A DNA stretch of 64,000 nucleotides from CAZEMR01 sp964513465 (GTDB lineage Bacteria > Bacteroidota > Ignavibacteria > Kapaibacteriales > UBA2268), in the NCBI GenBank assembly GCA_964513465.1, contig CAZEMR010000008.1, positions 1-64,000 on the forward strand. The letters run 5' to 3'. The position numbers and the translations under genes are program-made. Below the pieces are notes generated by a model. It did no database searches. It was not told the DNA's origin and saw only the letters and a list, made by a program, of their open reading frames with translations. How positions within the stretch are numbered: the stretch's first letter is position 1; each line of letters begins with the position of its first letter. Below are positions 1 to 8,664 of the stretch, in pieces.

Positions 1-120
1 GCGTTGATAAACTTTCGCCGCTTTTTCGGAACGATATTTGATAATATTTCAGCAAAAGATTGTCTTTTTGGCGGTTTATTTTATAAATTTGTAAAATATT
101 TTGAATATATTATTTACGCC

Positions 121-1098
121 ATGGCAAAAAACCGCGCATATTATCAGTCATACTTCGAGCTGGCCGAGCATAACTTGCTCCAGATCGCTATATTTTTTGG
201 TCTGACATTTTCTCTGGCAATTATGATATTTTATTTCGCGTTGCCGGGAATCGAGACATTTTTCGAGAATACGCTGAATGGAAAGGTTTATAATGGCGGC
301 CAGGTAATATCCTATTCTCTCGAACAGTCCGAACCAAAGAAATTTACAAATTATTATTCTTCCTGGGCTGTGGACGCATTTCATAAAACTCCTGAGGAAA
401 CCCGCTACTGGTTTAATCCGCTGCTGTCGTTCATATTGCCATCGACGCTGGTTGGATTGTTTCTGGCTGTGGCGATCTCGGCAGTGATGCCGGGCTGGCT
501 GGGCTATATCCGCCAAAAAATCGAGCGCGAACTGGCGGCGGTGCTCGATTCGATCGCCGTCAAAAAATACGGTTATCACGCAGAGGAGTATATTCCGGAA
601 ATCGTCGATGAGCTCAAAAACGCAAATCTGCGACAGCTTCATGAATTCGAAGAGCTGTGGGGAATTCCCACCGAAGACCTTAAGGTATTACATAAATGCC
701 TGCGCTGGATCGATGCTCATCTGTGGTACCGCATTCTCCATGTCAATCAGGGACTTAACATGTATCTGCGGTTTTATTTTTCTGTGAAATACAGCAACAC
801 TATGCTCGGGTTCGTATATATCGGCGCTGGCGTGCTGATCATCATCATCGGTCTGCGAGGCCTTAAGTTTATTCCCCCGACGCAGCCATCGCTGGTGATT
901 TTTGCGCTCGGCCTCGAGTTCTCGCTGCTAATCACTTATGCCTTCACTCTGATGTACACTCGCCAGGAGGAAGAGTTACTCGAATCCAAATCGCACGGCG
1001 ATGGCGAAAGTCTGTTGGCGCCGGGCGGGCTGGGCAATATGAAAGAAATCGAAAAGCTGCTTAAAGTATTTATAAAAACGACAAAAAGGAAAGATTAG
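121..1098 (+). CDS. Four-helix membrane protein of unknown function
   Basis: I do not recognise the family. From the ATG at 121 it is 325 aa. Four hydrophobic segments are visible: two in the N-terminal third (about residues 20-42 and 95-125) and two near the C-terminus (about 225-250 and 260-285). Between the pairs lies a charged soluble stretch of about 100 residues. The C-terminal tail is basic. The reading frame is open upstream to the window edge, with a possible TTG at 4. Those first 39 codons are AT-rich like intergenic DNA, so I prefer the ATG at 121, though no clear ribosome-binding site supports it. The stop lies 3 nt before the rfbC start, so the two are probably co-transcribed. 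Nothing in the sequence indicates an enzymatic site. Confidence 0.6.
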   Translation: MAKNRAYYQSYFELAEHNLLQIAIFFGLTFSLAIMIFYFALPGIETFFENTLNGKVYNGGQVISYSLEQSEPKKFTNYYSSWAVDAFHKTPEETRYWFNPLLSFILPSTLVGLFLAVAISAVMPGWLGYIRQKIERELAAVLDSIAVKKYGYHAEEYIPEIVDELKNANLRQLHEFEELWGIPTEDLKVLHKCLRWIDAHLWYRILHVNQGLNMYLRFYFSVKYSNTMLGFVYIGAGVLIIIIGLRGLKFIPPTQPSLVIFALGLEFSLLITYAFTLMYTRQEEELLESKSHGDGESLLAPGGLGNMKEIEKLLKVFIKTTKRKD

Positions 1099-1101
1099 AA
1101 G

Positions 1102-1671
1102 ATGGGACTTGAAGTTGTCTCGGAGCATCTCAACGGATTAATCGTATTAAAGCCAAAGTTATTCGGCGACGAGCGCGGTTTTTTTATGGAAAGCTGGCGC
1201 GCTGACGAATTCGAGCAGCTCGGGCTGCCTACGCATTTTGTTCAGGACAACCATTCCCGTTCTGCTCGCGGAGTACTTCGCGGGATGCACTTTCAGTGGA
1301 ATCCGCCCCAGGACAAGCTTATTCGTGTTACCCGAGGCCGTGCATATGTAGTTGAGCTGGATATCCGTCCGGGCTCGCCCACGCTTGGCAAATGGTTCGG
1401 AATCGAACTATCCCAGGAAAACATGCTCCAGCTTTGGGTACCCGCCGGTTTTGCAAATGGCTTTTGCTCGCTCGAGGACAACACCGAGATGCAGTACAAA
1501 GTAACCAGCCTTTGGAATAAACCCGGCGAAGGCTCCATATGCTGGGACGATCCGCGTGCCAATATCGACTGGCCGATAGATGATCCGTTAACTTCGGAAA
1601 AAGATTCATTAGCAATGACACTCGACGAATGGCTGATTCAGAAGGAATCCGATAATTTCATGTACGAGTAA
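1102..1671 (+). CDS. rfbC: dTDP-4-dehydrorhamnose 3,5-epimerase
   Basis: RmlC/RfbC-type cupin that epimerises dTDP-4-keto-6-deoxyglucose at C3 and C5 in dTDP-rhamnose synthesis for surface polysaccharide. The 189-aa length is typical. Visible landmarks are DERGFF near residue 23, the QDNHSRSARG segment, RGMHFQ with the catalytic His at residue 63, and QYK with Tyr132, which matches the conserved active-site tyrosine. The usual FAHGF segment reads FANGF here, a variant I would not treat as inactivating. It starts 3 nt after the upstream membrane-protein stop, with AAGGAAAG about 10 nt before the ATG. No rfbA, rfbB or rfbD is nearby, so the pathway is scattered. A sugar-nucleotide epimerase of slightly different specificity is the main alternative. 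Confidence 0.93.
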   Translation: MGLEVVSEHLNGLIVLKPKLFGDERGFFMESWRADEFEQLGLPTHFVQDNHSRSARGVLRGMHFQWNPPQDKLIRVTRGRAYVVELDIRPGSPTLGKWFGIELSQENMLQLWVPAGFANGFCSLEDNTEMQYKVTSLWNKPGEGSICWDDPRANIDWPIDDPLTSEKDSLAMTLDEWLIQKESDNFMYE

Positions 1672-1828
1672 AAATTCCGCTAATTTATATATATTTAAAT
1701 AATTTAAAATATTAATCCTACGGATTATCTGCGATATTTTACCTCTGTATGCGTTTATATGCGTATTAATTCTCTCAAAATTTGTTAAGTTTGAATTTAC
1801 TTTTGTGAACATTTCACAGGATATCAAA

Positions 1829-3334
1829 TTGAACATTTATCATGACGATATAGATAAACCACGCCCGAATTGCGCTGTGGTCGGGGTCTACGGCCATCCA
1901 CAGGCATCTTATATGACATATTACGCGCTTCATGCGCTGCAGCATCGCGGCCAGGAAGCCACCGGCATAGTCTCGGTATATTACGACGAAATCAAGAAAA
2001 AGAAGCATTACGCCTATACCCGCGGTGAGGGCCTCGTGCTTGATGTTTTTTCCGATCCGAATATTCTTGAGAATGTCCTCAGGGGCGATTCCGCGCTGGG
2101 GCATAACCGCTATTCTACCACCGGGGCAAGCACACGCGCGAATATTCAGCCGTTCACCATGCGCTACCACCAGGGCATACTTTCGATTGCACATAACGGC
2201 AATCTGACGAATACTCGCGAAATGCGCACCAGGCTGCAGAAGGAAGGCGCAATATTCCACACCACTACCGATACCGAGCTATTCCTGCACCAGATTGCCC
2301 GCAGCAAAGAGGAGAACCAACTCGACCAGATCCGCGAGGCACTCCGTGAAGCCCGCGGCGCATATTCGCTGGCAATGCTGACCGAAAACGCTCTGATCGC
2401 CGCACGCGATCCGCATGGCGTCCGGCCCCTAAGCATAGGCCGCATTTGGATCGAAGGTCGCTACGCATATATTGTTGCCTCGGAAAGCTGTGCATTCGAC
2501 ATGGTCAACGCCGAATATATCCGCTCGGTCGGCCACAATGAAATCGTTGTGATCGACGACGATACACTCCGCACCGGCGAGATCAAAAGCTATAAGATAA
2601 TCGATGAAACTCCCGAATCGCGCCACTGTATTTTCGAATATATATATTTCTCGCGTCCGGACAGCAAAATATTCGGCCACAACGTGGATAAAGTACGACG
2701 CAAGCTTGGTAAAAACCTGGCCGAGGAAAGCCCGGTCAGACCCGAGAAAGCCAATAAGGTAACATGTATAGCAGTGCCCGACAGCGGCAATACCGCCACC
2801 CTGGGCTATGCGCGGATAAACAGCAAAATCGCCCAGTGCGATACCCGCTTCGAGATAGGCCTCATCCGCAGCCATTACGTCGGCCGCACCTTTATCGCCC
2901 CTGGCCAGAACAACCGAGCAATGAAGGTCAAAGCCAAATTCAATACTGTCAAAGGCGTTATCGAAAACCGCGAGATCGTGGTATGCGACGACTCAATTGT
3001 CCGCGGCACCACTTCGACTGCGCTGATCAAACTTATCCGCGAAGCCGGCCCATGGCGAGTGCATTGCCGGATTACCTCGCCGCCCATCAAATACCCCTGC
3101 CATTATGGCATGGACTTCCCAAGCCGCGAGGAGCTGATCGCCAATCATTATAAATCCGAAGAGGATATAGGCAAGGCCATCGGGGTTGATTCTCTGCATT
3201 ATCTGTCGATCCAAAAGCTGATGGAATCCGTCCCACAGGAGGCCGGAGTCGGATATTGCACTGCCTGCTTCACGGGGAATTATCCGATTCCGATCGAAGA
3301 AAATGCCAACAAGGAAGCGCACGAAGATTATTAA
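1829..3334 (+). CDS. purF: Amidophosphoribosyltransferase
   Basis: Catalyses the first committed step of purine synthesis (PRPP plus glutamine to phosphoribosylamine). The N-terminal class-II glutamine amidotransferase begins at NCAVVGVYG; its Cys nucleophile is residue 15 from the TTG start, so a short propeptide must be removed. The PRPP-binding loop VVCDDSIVRGTT lies in the C-terminal half. Cysteines in RHCIFEY, YPCHYGM and the closing YCTACF pair match the four ligands of the B. subtilis-type [4Fe-4S] PurF, so this should be the iron-sulfur, propeptide-containing class. Two starts are possible. GTG at 1805 has no ribosome-binding site, while TTG at 1829 has AGGAT 7 nt upstream, so I chose the latter. 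It follows a 157-nt AT-rich gap and is followed closely by yraN. Confidence 0.95.
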   Translation: MNIYHDDIDKPRPNCAVVGVYGHPQASYMTYYALHALQHRGQEATGIVSVYYDEIKKKKHYAYTRGEGLVLDVFSDPNILENVLRGDSALGHNRYSTTGASTRANIQPFTMRYHQGILSIAHNGNLTNTREMRTRLQKEGAIFHTTTDTELFLHQIARSKEENQLDQIREALREARGAYSLAMLTENALIAARDPHGVRPLSIGRIWIEGRYAYIVASESCAFDMVNAEYIRSVGHNEIVVIDDDTLRTGEIKSYKIIDETPESRHCIFEYIYFSRPDSKIFGHNVDKVRRKLGKNLAEESPVRPEKANKVTCIAVPDSGNTATLGYARINSKIAQCDTRFEIGLIRSHYVGRTFIAPGQNNRAMKVKAKFNTVKGVIENREIVVCDDSIVRGTTSTALIKLIREAGPWRVHCRITSPPIKYPCHYGMDFPSREELIANHYKSEEDIGKAIGVDSLHYLSIQKLMESVPQEAGVGYCTACFTGNYPIPIEENANKEAHEDY

Positions 3335-3354
3335 TGTAAATCATATATAAATAT

Positions 3355-3723
3355 ATGGATAAAGAAATTCAGCACAGCCGCGGGAAGGGTTCGCAAGCCG
3401 AACAGCTCGCGGCTGATTTTTTAGAACAACGCGGTATGAAAATCGTCAAAATGAATTTCCATTTCGGGAGGCATGGAGAGATCGACATCATCGCGCGCGA
3501 TGGCGAAATGATCGTATTCGTCGAGGTCAAAGCCCGCAAAAGCTTCGAATACGGCTCGCCGGTGGAATCGATTACCCCCCGCAAAATAAAAGCCCTCAGG
3601 CGCGCGGCCGAGGGCTGGTTATATGTCAATAAAATTTCCGATACCGGCTGCCGCTTCGATTTTGTGGGAATCGATCAGCGATCAACTCCCCCGACGATCG
3701 ATTACATACCGAACGCGTTTTAA
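3355..3723 (+). CDS. yraN: YraN/UPF0102 family endonuclease-like protein
   Basis: Small (122 aa) member of the UPF0102/YraN family, predicted to have a restriction-endonuclease-like fold. The core motif is visible as HGEIDIIARDG followed by VFVEVKAR, where the Glu, Asp and Glu-x-Lys residues form the expected metal-binding centre. The N-terminal helix with KGSQAEQLAADFL is also typical. Family members have been linked to DNA processing, but the exact role is not settled. It starts 20 nt after purF on the same strand. Its stop codon overlaps the stop codon of the convergent gene by 4 nt at a TTAA palindrome, leaving no room for a terminator. Confidence 0.88.
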   Translation: MDKEIQHSRGKGSQAEQLAADFLEQRGMKIVKMNFHFGRHGEIDIIARDGEMIVFVEVKARKSFEYGSPVESITPRKIKALRRAAEGWLYVNKISDTGCRFDFVGIDQRSTPPTIDYIPNAF

Positions 3724-4967
3724 TCGCCTTCGAGATAGCGCAGGTCTTCGTCTGCGGGGTCTTCCTCGATTCGCTCGGGCAGAAATACCTTGCCGTTTTT
3801 GGCATATTCGCTCAGCTCGCCAAAGGAAATGGTCTTATACTTGCCGATTCTCTGATTATATAAATATACCATATCTTTGAAAACGTCCACCTTCATCATT
3901 TTGAAAGTCCCCTCCTCCGTATCGATTGTGGAATTGAGCGGGGGGTATTTCTCGAAAGCATTCACGTATGTCTCATATTCATAAAGCAGGCAGCACTTCA
4001 GGCGGCCGCAATATCCGCTCAGCTTGGCGACGTTGTTCGATAGCTGCTGGGTGCGGGCATGATCGAGCGTCACATGGCTGAAATCATGCAGAAAAGTCGT
4101 GCAGCACAGACTGAGTCCGCAGGCTCCGATGCCGCAACCGAGACGCTTAGTCTCTTCGCGGGTCGAGATCTGGCGAAGCTCTATACGTGTTTTGAACGTA
4201 CGAGCAAGCTCTTTGACCAGCTCGCGGAAGTCCACCCTCTGGGGGGCTGTGAAATATATAGTAAGCCGCTGGCGGTCGAACTGCCATTCCGCCTCGGTTA
4301 CTTTCATATCCAGATTGAATCTGTTGACCAGCTCGCGGGTGGTTTCGACTACGTATTCCTCTTCGGCCTGGTTATGGCTGCGTTTTTCGCGGTCCTGATC
4401 ATTCGCCAGCCGGATAATGCTTAATTTAATATCACGATCGCGATAATGGCAATTCCGTTTAATAGTTGCCTGGTGCTTGCAGCAAATCACCTTGCCGATA
4501 TCAGTGCCGTTTTCGACTTCGACAACTACGAGATCGTCGAGATCCATCTCCAGCGCATTGCTGTTCAGGAAGAGGTCGCGGCGGCTGCCTTTGAACGCTA
4601 CCTCTGCGTATTTCGACGGGCCTGATTCCTCGCTGCATTCGCCGCGTTCGATTTTGATCGGCTTCTCGCCGCAATCATGAGTTGTTGATACCTGATTTAT
4701 TGAGATATTAAGCTCTTCATCGATCGAGGGAACATATGAGACTTCCCGTAATGGTGCGTTTTCGGTCGCAGGGGCCTCCTGTTCGATTTCCGGAGATTCG
4801 CTTATATCCATATAGGGTATACGGTTATCCTCGATCGGAGGCTGTGGTTTCGAGGAGGAACCATTATTGTAATTCCCGCGTTTTTTGTGGGAATCAGGAT
4901 ATTTTTTAAAATTTTTATTAATACGTTTATTTTTGTTGATATTTTTCTTTTCGGGGCGGTCGCTCAT
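3720..4967 (-). CDS. PSP1 C-terminal domain protein (RicT/YaaT-like)
   Basis: 415-aa protein whose residues from about 130 onward match the PSP1 C-terminal (RicT/YaaT) family. Its hallmark is the cysteine cluster: LGCGIGACGLSLCC followed about 35 residues later by GYCGRLKCC, seven cysteines in all. B. subtilis RicT is part of a complex carrying [4Fe-4S] clusters that affects RNA processing and development; the function here is inferred only. The first 130 residues are an unusual Lys/Asn- then Pro/Glu-rich extension that looks disordered. The ATG at 4967 is preceded by AAAGGGA. The gene lies 90 nt downstream of holB on the same strand, the same holB-yaaT order as in Firmicutes, which supports the call. 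The stop overlaps that of yraN. Confidence 0.87.
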   Translation of the reverse strand: MSDRPEKKNINKNKRINKNFKKYPDSHKKRGNYNNGSSSKPQPPIEDNRIPYMDISESPEIEQEAPATENAPLREVSYVPSIDEELNISINQVSTTHDCGEKPIKIERGECSEESGPSKYAEVAFKGSRRDLFLNSNALEMDLDDLVVVEVENGTDIGKVICCKHQATIKRNCHYRDRDIKLSIIRLANDQDREKRSHNQAEEEYVVETTRELVNRFNLDMKVTEAEWQFDRQRLTIYFTAPQRVDFRELVKELARTFKTRIELRQISTREETKRLGCGIGACGLSLCCTTFLHDFSHVTLDHARTQQLSNNVAKLSGYCGRLKCCLLYEYETYVNAFEKYPPLNSTIDTEEGTFKMMKVDVFKDMVYLYNQRIGKYKTISFGELSEYAKNGKVFLPERIEEDPADEDLRYLEGD

Positions 4968-5057
4968 TTGATGTCCCTTTGATTTAAGCTATCTATATTA
5001 TATGAGATATTATTAATTGAATTTGTAGAGAATCAGAATATCATGCAATTTAACAAT

Positions 5058-6212
5058 TTATAAACTATTTTCAATAAAAATCTCCCGCAGCTCCAGAAAA
5101 AGCCCGGCGAATATCAACTGCGGATTCACATTGCGTCGAATATCGCGGATTGCATTATCGATCTTTTCGATGCTTTCGGCCAGATCGGCGTCCGGGAATA
5201 CTTTTATAAATTTCTCGATCGTATCGCGCTGATCCTGATTGATCATCCCCTCGGCCGAATCGATTAAGCGGAGCATATTCGCATCGCGCATCCACATCAA
5301 TAATATATTGAGCGCAGTCTCGAGCCGGGATTTGTCGCTGGTTTTGATTAATTCGTCAATCTGCTCCAATAGCTCCAGCCGGAAGCGCCGCTTTTTCATC
5401 GATGTTCGCAGCATATCGACCATATCCGTTCGCAGGCGCCGCATGTCCTCGCCGAGAAATTCCAGCGCGCGAACGTATGATCCCCGCCCATAAACAGCCA
5501 CCAGCCGCGCGTTGTCGGGATCGATGTCGTGGCGTTCGACCAGCGCCGAGGCAATCTGTCCGTCGGTCAGCGGTTCGCAACGAATCTGCTGGCAACGCGA
5601 CATAATCGTGGGCAGCAGCATATCCGGCCGCGAAGTAACCATAAATATCGTCACCCCCGGATGGGGCTCCTCGAGCGTTTTGAGGAATGCATTGGCTGCC
5701 TCGCCGGTGAGCATTTCTGCGCTGCTGATCAGAATGCATCGCCTGCCCCGCCGCGATCCGCTCAGCGTCAGCTTTTTTTTGACGTCCCGAATCGAAGCGA
5801 TTTTTATCTGGGTGGCATTTGTGGGTATAATTTTATAATACGGATCGCCGGATTTCGCGCGGATTTGCTCCTGGATTTCGTCAATCTGCTGGTCCGAAAG
5901 GCTCGAATACGGCGAATCAGACTTCGAATCGCTGCCCTTTCCCGCTGGCAAAGGAAACACCAGATTGAGGTTTGGGTGATTAAGCTCGTCTATATCGCGG
6001 CATGATTTGCATTGGCCGCAGGATTCGATAGAGTCGGGAGCAATGGAGGGATTCTCGCAGTTGGCCGCGCGGGCGAATTCGATGGCCAGCGCTTCCTTGC
6101 CGATGCCGGGTATTCCCCACAGGCAGTACGCTCCGGCAACTCTGTCTCCCACAATGGCTTTCTGCAATATTTTCTTAATTCTGTCGTGACCTATTATGTT
6201 ATTCCATGCCAT
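5058..6212 (-). CDS. holB: DNA polymerase III subunit delta prime
   Basis: Clamp-loader subunit of the replicative polymerase. The N-terminal AAA+ domain shows GIPGIGKE at residues 33-40. The final Glu replaces the usual Ser/Thr, fitting a delta prime subunit that does not hydrolyse ATP. A zinc-binding cysteine group follows (ENC, then SCGQCKSC). ANAFLKTLEEP and the MSRCQQIR motif complete the clamp-loader signature; the SRC residues supply the trans arginine finger. The reading frame extends to a TTG at 6242, but MAWNNIIGHDRIKKIL from the ATG at 6212 is exactly how family members begin, so I use 6212. Residues 80-115 include a Ser/Asp-rich insertion before the second half of the AAA+ fold. 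Upstream of the RicT-like gene in a probable two-gene operon. Confidence 0.9.
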   Translation of the reverse strand: MAWNNIIGHDRIKKILQKAIVGDRVAGAYCLWGIPGIGKEALAIEFARAANCENPSIAPDSIESCGQCKSCRDIDELNHPNLNLVFPLPAGKGSDSKSDSPYSSLSDQQIDEIQEQIRAKSGDPYYKIIPTNATQIKIASIRDVKKKLTLSGSRRGRRCILISSAEMLTGEAANAFLKTLEEPHPGVTIFMVTSRPDMLLPTIMSRCQQIRCEPLTDGQIASALVERHDIDPDNARLVAVYGRGSYVRALEFLGEDMRRLRTDMVDMLRTSMKKRRFRLELLEQIDELIKTSDKSRLETALNILLMWMRDANMLRLIDSAEGMINQDQRDTIEKFIKVFPDADLAESIEKIDNAIRDIRRNVNPQLIFAGLFLELREIFIENSL

Positions 6213-6305
6213 TTTTCTTGTTGAATTTCTCGCCTGTTTCAAAAAATTGAAATCAAGTTAATCAAAAATATTATTTAATACAATTATAATTAAGAGGCAT
6301 TAAAT

Positions 6306-8498
6306 ATGGCAAAATCCAAAAAGGAAACCTCGCCGAAAAAGAAAACCGATCCCAAAGAATTATCCGAATCCGCCAAAATTATGATGGAAGCCATCGAAGA
6401 ATCCAAAAAAGGAAGCGCCTGCGAAATACATAACGACCCATCGTGCTCGGTGGATTCCGTCAAGCTGGGCGATAAACCCCACGAAGATCTCGGTCTTTCG
6501 AAGGACGATATGATGCGCGCACTCCGGATTATGATTACCGCCCGCACCACCGACAATAAGCATCTGACGCTGGTCAAGCAGGGCAAATCATTCTTCCATA
6601 TCGGCGGCAGCGGCCACGAGGCAGTTCAGACCGCAATAGGTATGGCGCTCACCCAAAAGAAGGACTGGGGCTGGACTTACTACCGCGATCTGGCATTTTC
6701 TTACACAATGGGCTATACTCCTAAAGATTATTTCCTGCTGGCCACCGGCAAACCGGACGATCCGTCCACCGGCGCGCGGCAAATGCCCAACCACTACGGA
6801 CACCCCGATCTGAACCTCCCCACGGCAAGCTCGCCGACCGGCACCCAGTTCCTGAACGCCGTCGGCACCGCACTGGCAGCCCGCAAATCCGGCAGCGACG
6901 ATATAACCTACGTCGCCTCCGGCGAAGGCACCACCAGCCAGGGCGAATTCTACGAAGCGGTCAACTGGGCTTCGCGCGAGAAGCTGAATTTGCTGTTCTG
7001 TATTCAGGACAACGGCTATGCGATCAGTGTGCCCCGCGAGCACCAGTCGATGGGTGGAAATGTCGGCCATACGTTCTGTTGCTACGCAAATCTGAAGATG
7101 AAAACATTCAATGGCACCAATTTCTTCGAATCGCTCAAAGCCGCCCGCGAAGCTGTCGAATACATGCACGCAGGCAAAGGCCCGGCACTATTGCATGCCG
7201 ACGTCGAACGCCTTTTGCCGCATTCATCGAGCGACGACCAGCGCAAATACCGCCCCGTCGAGGAGCTCGAGGCAGCAAAGGAATCCCGCGACGGCATTAT
7301 TTATCTGAAAAGCTACATGGTCGGACACGGAATCGCCACCGAAGAGGAAATCGACGATCTGGAGATTTCGATTAAAAAGGAAATCGACGATGCCGCGGAC
7401 TGGGCGCTTAAGCAGAACGATCCCGATCCGGCGGATTCCACCAGGCATATTTTCGCCCCCGAGGAAACCCGCGACCTCGACTACGCCGATTCATATCCAG
7501 AGGAAGGCGACAAAGCCGTCATGGTCGACGCCATCAACCACGCGCTGCATGAGGAAATGGCACATAACGATAAAATGCTTATTTTCGGCGAGGACATTGC
7601 AGACCCCAAAGGCGGAGTATTTACCACCACCAAGGGGCTCTCGACCAAATTCGGCACCGACCGGGTATTCAACTCGCCGCTGGCCGAGGCCTCAATCCTC
7701 GGAGTCGCAGTCGGACTGGCCGTCCGCGGCTACAAGCCGGTCGTCGAAATTCAATTCGGCGATTATATCTGGCCAGCGTTCCACCAGTTCCGCAACGAGC
7801 TGACCACCATGCGATACCGCAGCAATGGCGGGTTCAGTGCGCCGGTGGTGGTTCGCGTCGCAGTCGGCGGATATATCCACGGCGGACTCTGCCATTCGCA
7901 GAATATCGAGGCATTTTTTGCGCATATCCCCGGCCTGCTGATAGCATATCCAAGCACAGCCGCCGACGCCAAGGGCCTGCTCAAGACCGCCTGCCGGCTC
8001 GACGATCCCGTTCTGTTTCTGGAGCATAAGGGAATGTATCGGCTGCCGTACTCAACATCAATCGAACCGGGCGACGACTTCCTGCTGCCATTCGGCAAGG
8101 GCAAGATCGTCCGCGAGGGCGACGATGCAACCGTAATCACATGGGGCATGGGCGTGCGCGATTCGCTCAATGCTGTCAAAAAAATCGAAAAAGAAAGCGG
8201 CCGCAAAATCGAAATTATCGACCTGCGCACGATTATTCCCTGGGACAGGGAGCTCGTGCTCGAATCCATACGCAAAACCGGCCGCGCGATAGTCGTCCAC
8301 GAGGACACCCGGGTGCTCGGATTCGGCGCCGAGATAGCTTCGACTATAGCTGACGAGGCATTCCGCTCGCTGGATGCGCCGGTGATGCGCCATGCCGCCA
8401 AGCATTCGCCTATCCCCTACGCCCCGGCCTACGAAAACGACATATTGCCGAACGAACATAAAATCCGCGAAGACATTGAGAAACTGCTTGATTTTTAA
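6306..8498 (+). CDS. Fused alpha/beta E1 of a branched-chain 2-oxoacid dehydrogenase
   Basis: 730-aa thiamine-diphosphate enzyme carrying both E1 subunits in one chain. The alpha half occupies about residues 70-390 and the beta half about 405-730. The TPP-binding motif is seen as GEG at 206-208 and the paired Asn at 236 in QDNGYAIS. The beta half begins at AVMVDAINHALHEEMA and contains FGEDIADPKGGVF and the transketolase C-terminal domain. It should decarboxylate branched-chain 2-oxoacids, or possibly pyruvate, and pass the acyl group to an E2 lipoyl subunit, which is not in this window. The first 60 residues are a Lys/Ser-rich extension. AGAGG precedes the ATG, and a strong terminator follows at 8522. 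E1 alpha-beta fusions are common in the Bacteroidota-like lineages; substrate choice cannot be read from sequence. Confidence 0.9.
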   Translation: MAKSKKETSPKKKTDPKELSESAKIMMEAIEESKKGSACEIHNDPSCSVDSVKLGDKPHEDLGLSKDDMMRALRIMITARTTDNKHLTLVKQGKSFFHIGGSGHEAVQTAIGMALTQKKDWGWTYYRDLAFSYTMGYTPKDYFLLATGKPDDPSTGARQMPNHYGHPDLNLPTASSPTGTQFLNAVGTALAARKSGSDDITYVASGEGTTSQGEFYEAVNWASREKLNLLFCIQDNGYAISVPREHQSMGGNVGHTFCCYANLKMKTFNGTNFFESLKAAREAVEYMHAGKGPALLHADVERLLPHSSSDDQRKYRPVEELEAAKESRDGIIYLKSYMVGHGIATEEEIDDLEISIKKEIDDAADWALKQNDPDPADSTRHIFAPEETRDLDYADSYPEEGDKAVMVDAINHALHEEMAHNDKMLIFGEDIADPKGGVFTTTKGLSTKFGTDRVFNSPLAEASILGVAVGLAVRGYKPVVEIQFGDYIWPAFHQFRNELTTMRYRSNGGFSAPVVVRVAVGGYIHGGLCHSQNIEAFFAHIPGLLIAYPSTAADAKGLLKTACRLDDPVLFLEHKGMYRLPYSTSIEPGDDFLLPFGKGKIVREGDDATVITWGMGVRDSLNAVKKIEKESGRKIEIIDLRTIIPWDRELVLESIRKTGRAIVVHEDTRVLGFGAEIASTIADEAFRSLDAPVMRHAAKHSPIPYAPAYENDILPNEHKIREDIEKLLDF

Positions 8499-8521
8499 TG
8501 AATTTATGCAAAATTACAATT

Positions 8522-8548
8522 AAGCCCGGATAGTCCGGGCTTTTTTTT
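8522..8548 (+). terminator. Rho-independent terminator after the fused E1 gene
   Basis: Perfect 9-bp stem AAGCCCGGA / TCCGGGCTT with a 3-nt loop, followed by eight T residues, 23 nt after the stop of the dehydrogenase gene. Confidence 0.95.
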
Positions 8549-8664
8549 GGAAATATTTGCAATTTTTATTCTTAATTATTTTTAATATTTAAATAAATTG
8601 TTATCTTAGCATCAGGATATTTGTGCATTTCTTTTTCGAATAATAAAATTTTAATACAAAATTC

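Noticed and set aside
4..120. N-terminal extension of the first membrane protein from a TTG at 4
   Set aside because: The first 39 codons are AT-rich and low in coding character, and the ATG at 121 gives a normal protein. The window edge prevents a firm decision.
1102..1671. Inactive RfbC because FAHGF reads FANGF
   Set aside because: The catalytic His63 and Tyr132 are intact, so one substitution at a secondary site is weak evidence for loss of function.
1672..1828. Promoter elements of the Bacteroidota type (TAnnTTTG) upstream of purF and other genes
   Set aside because: Loose matches occur everywhere in this AT-rich intergenic DNA, so none can be supported from sequence alone.
2429..2875. 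148-aa open frame antisense to purF
   Set aside because: A shadow of the purF codon pattern; no family resemblance, no ribosome-binding site. Many similar antisense frames over rfbC, holB, the E1 gene, A2M and ppk1 were dropped for the same reason.
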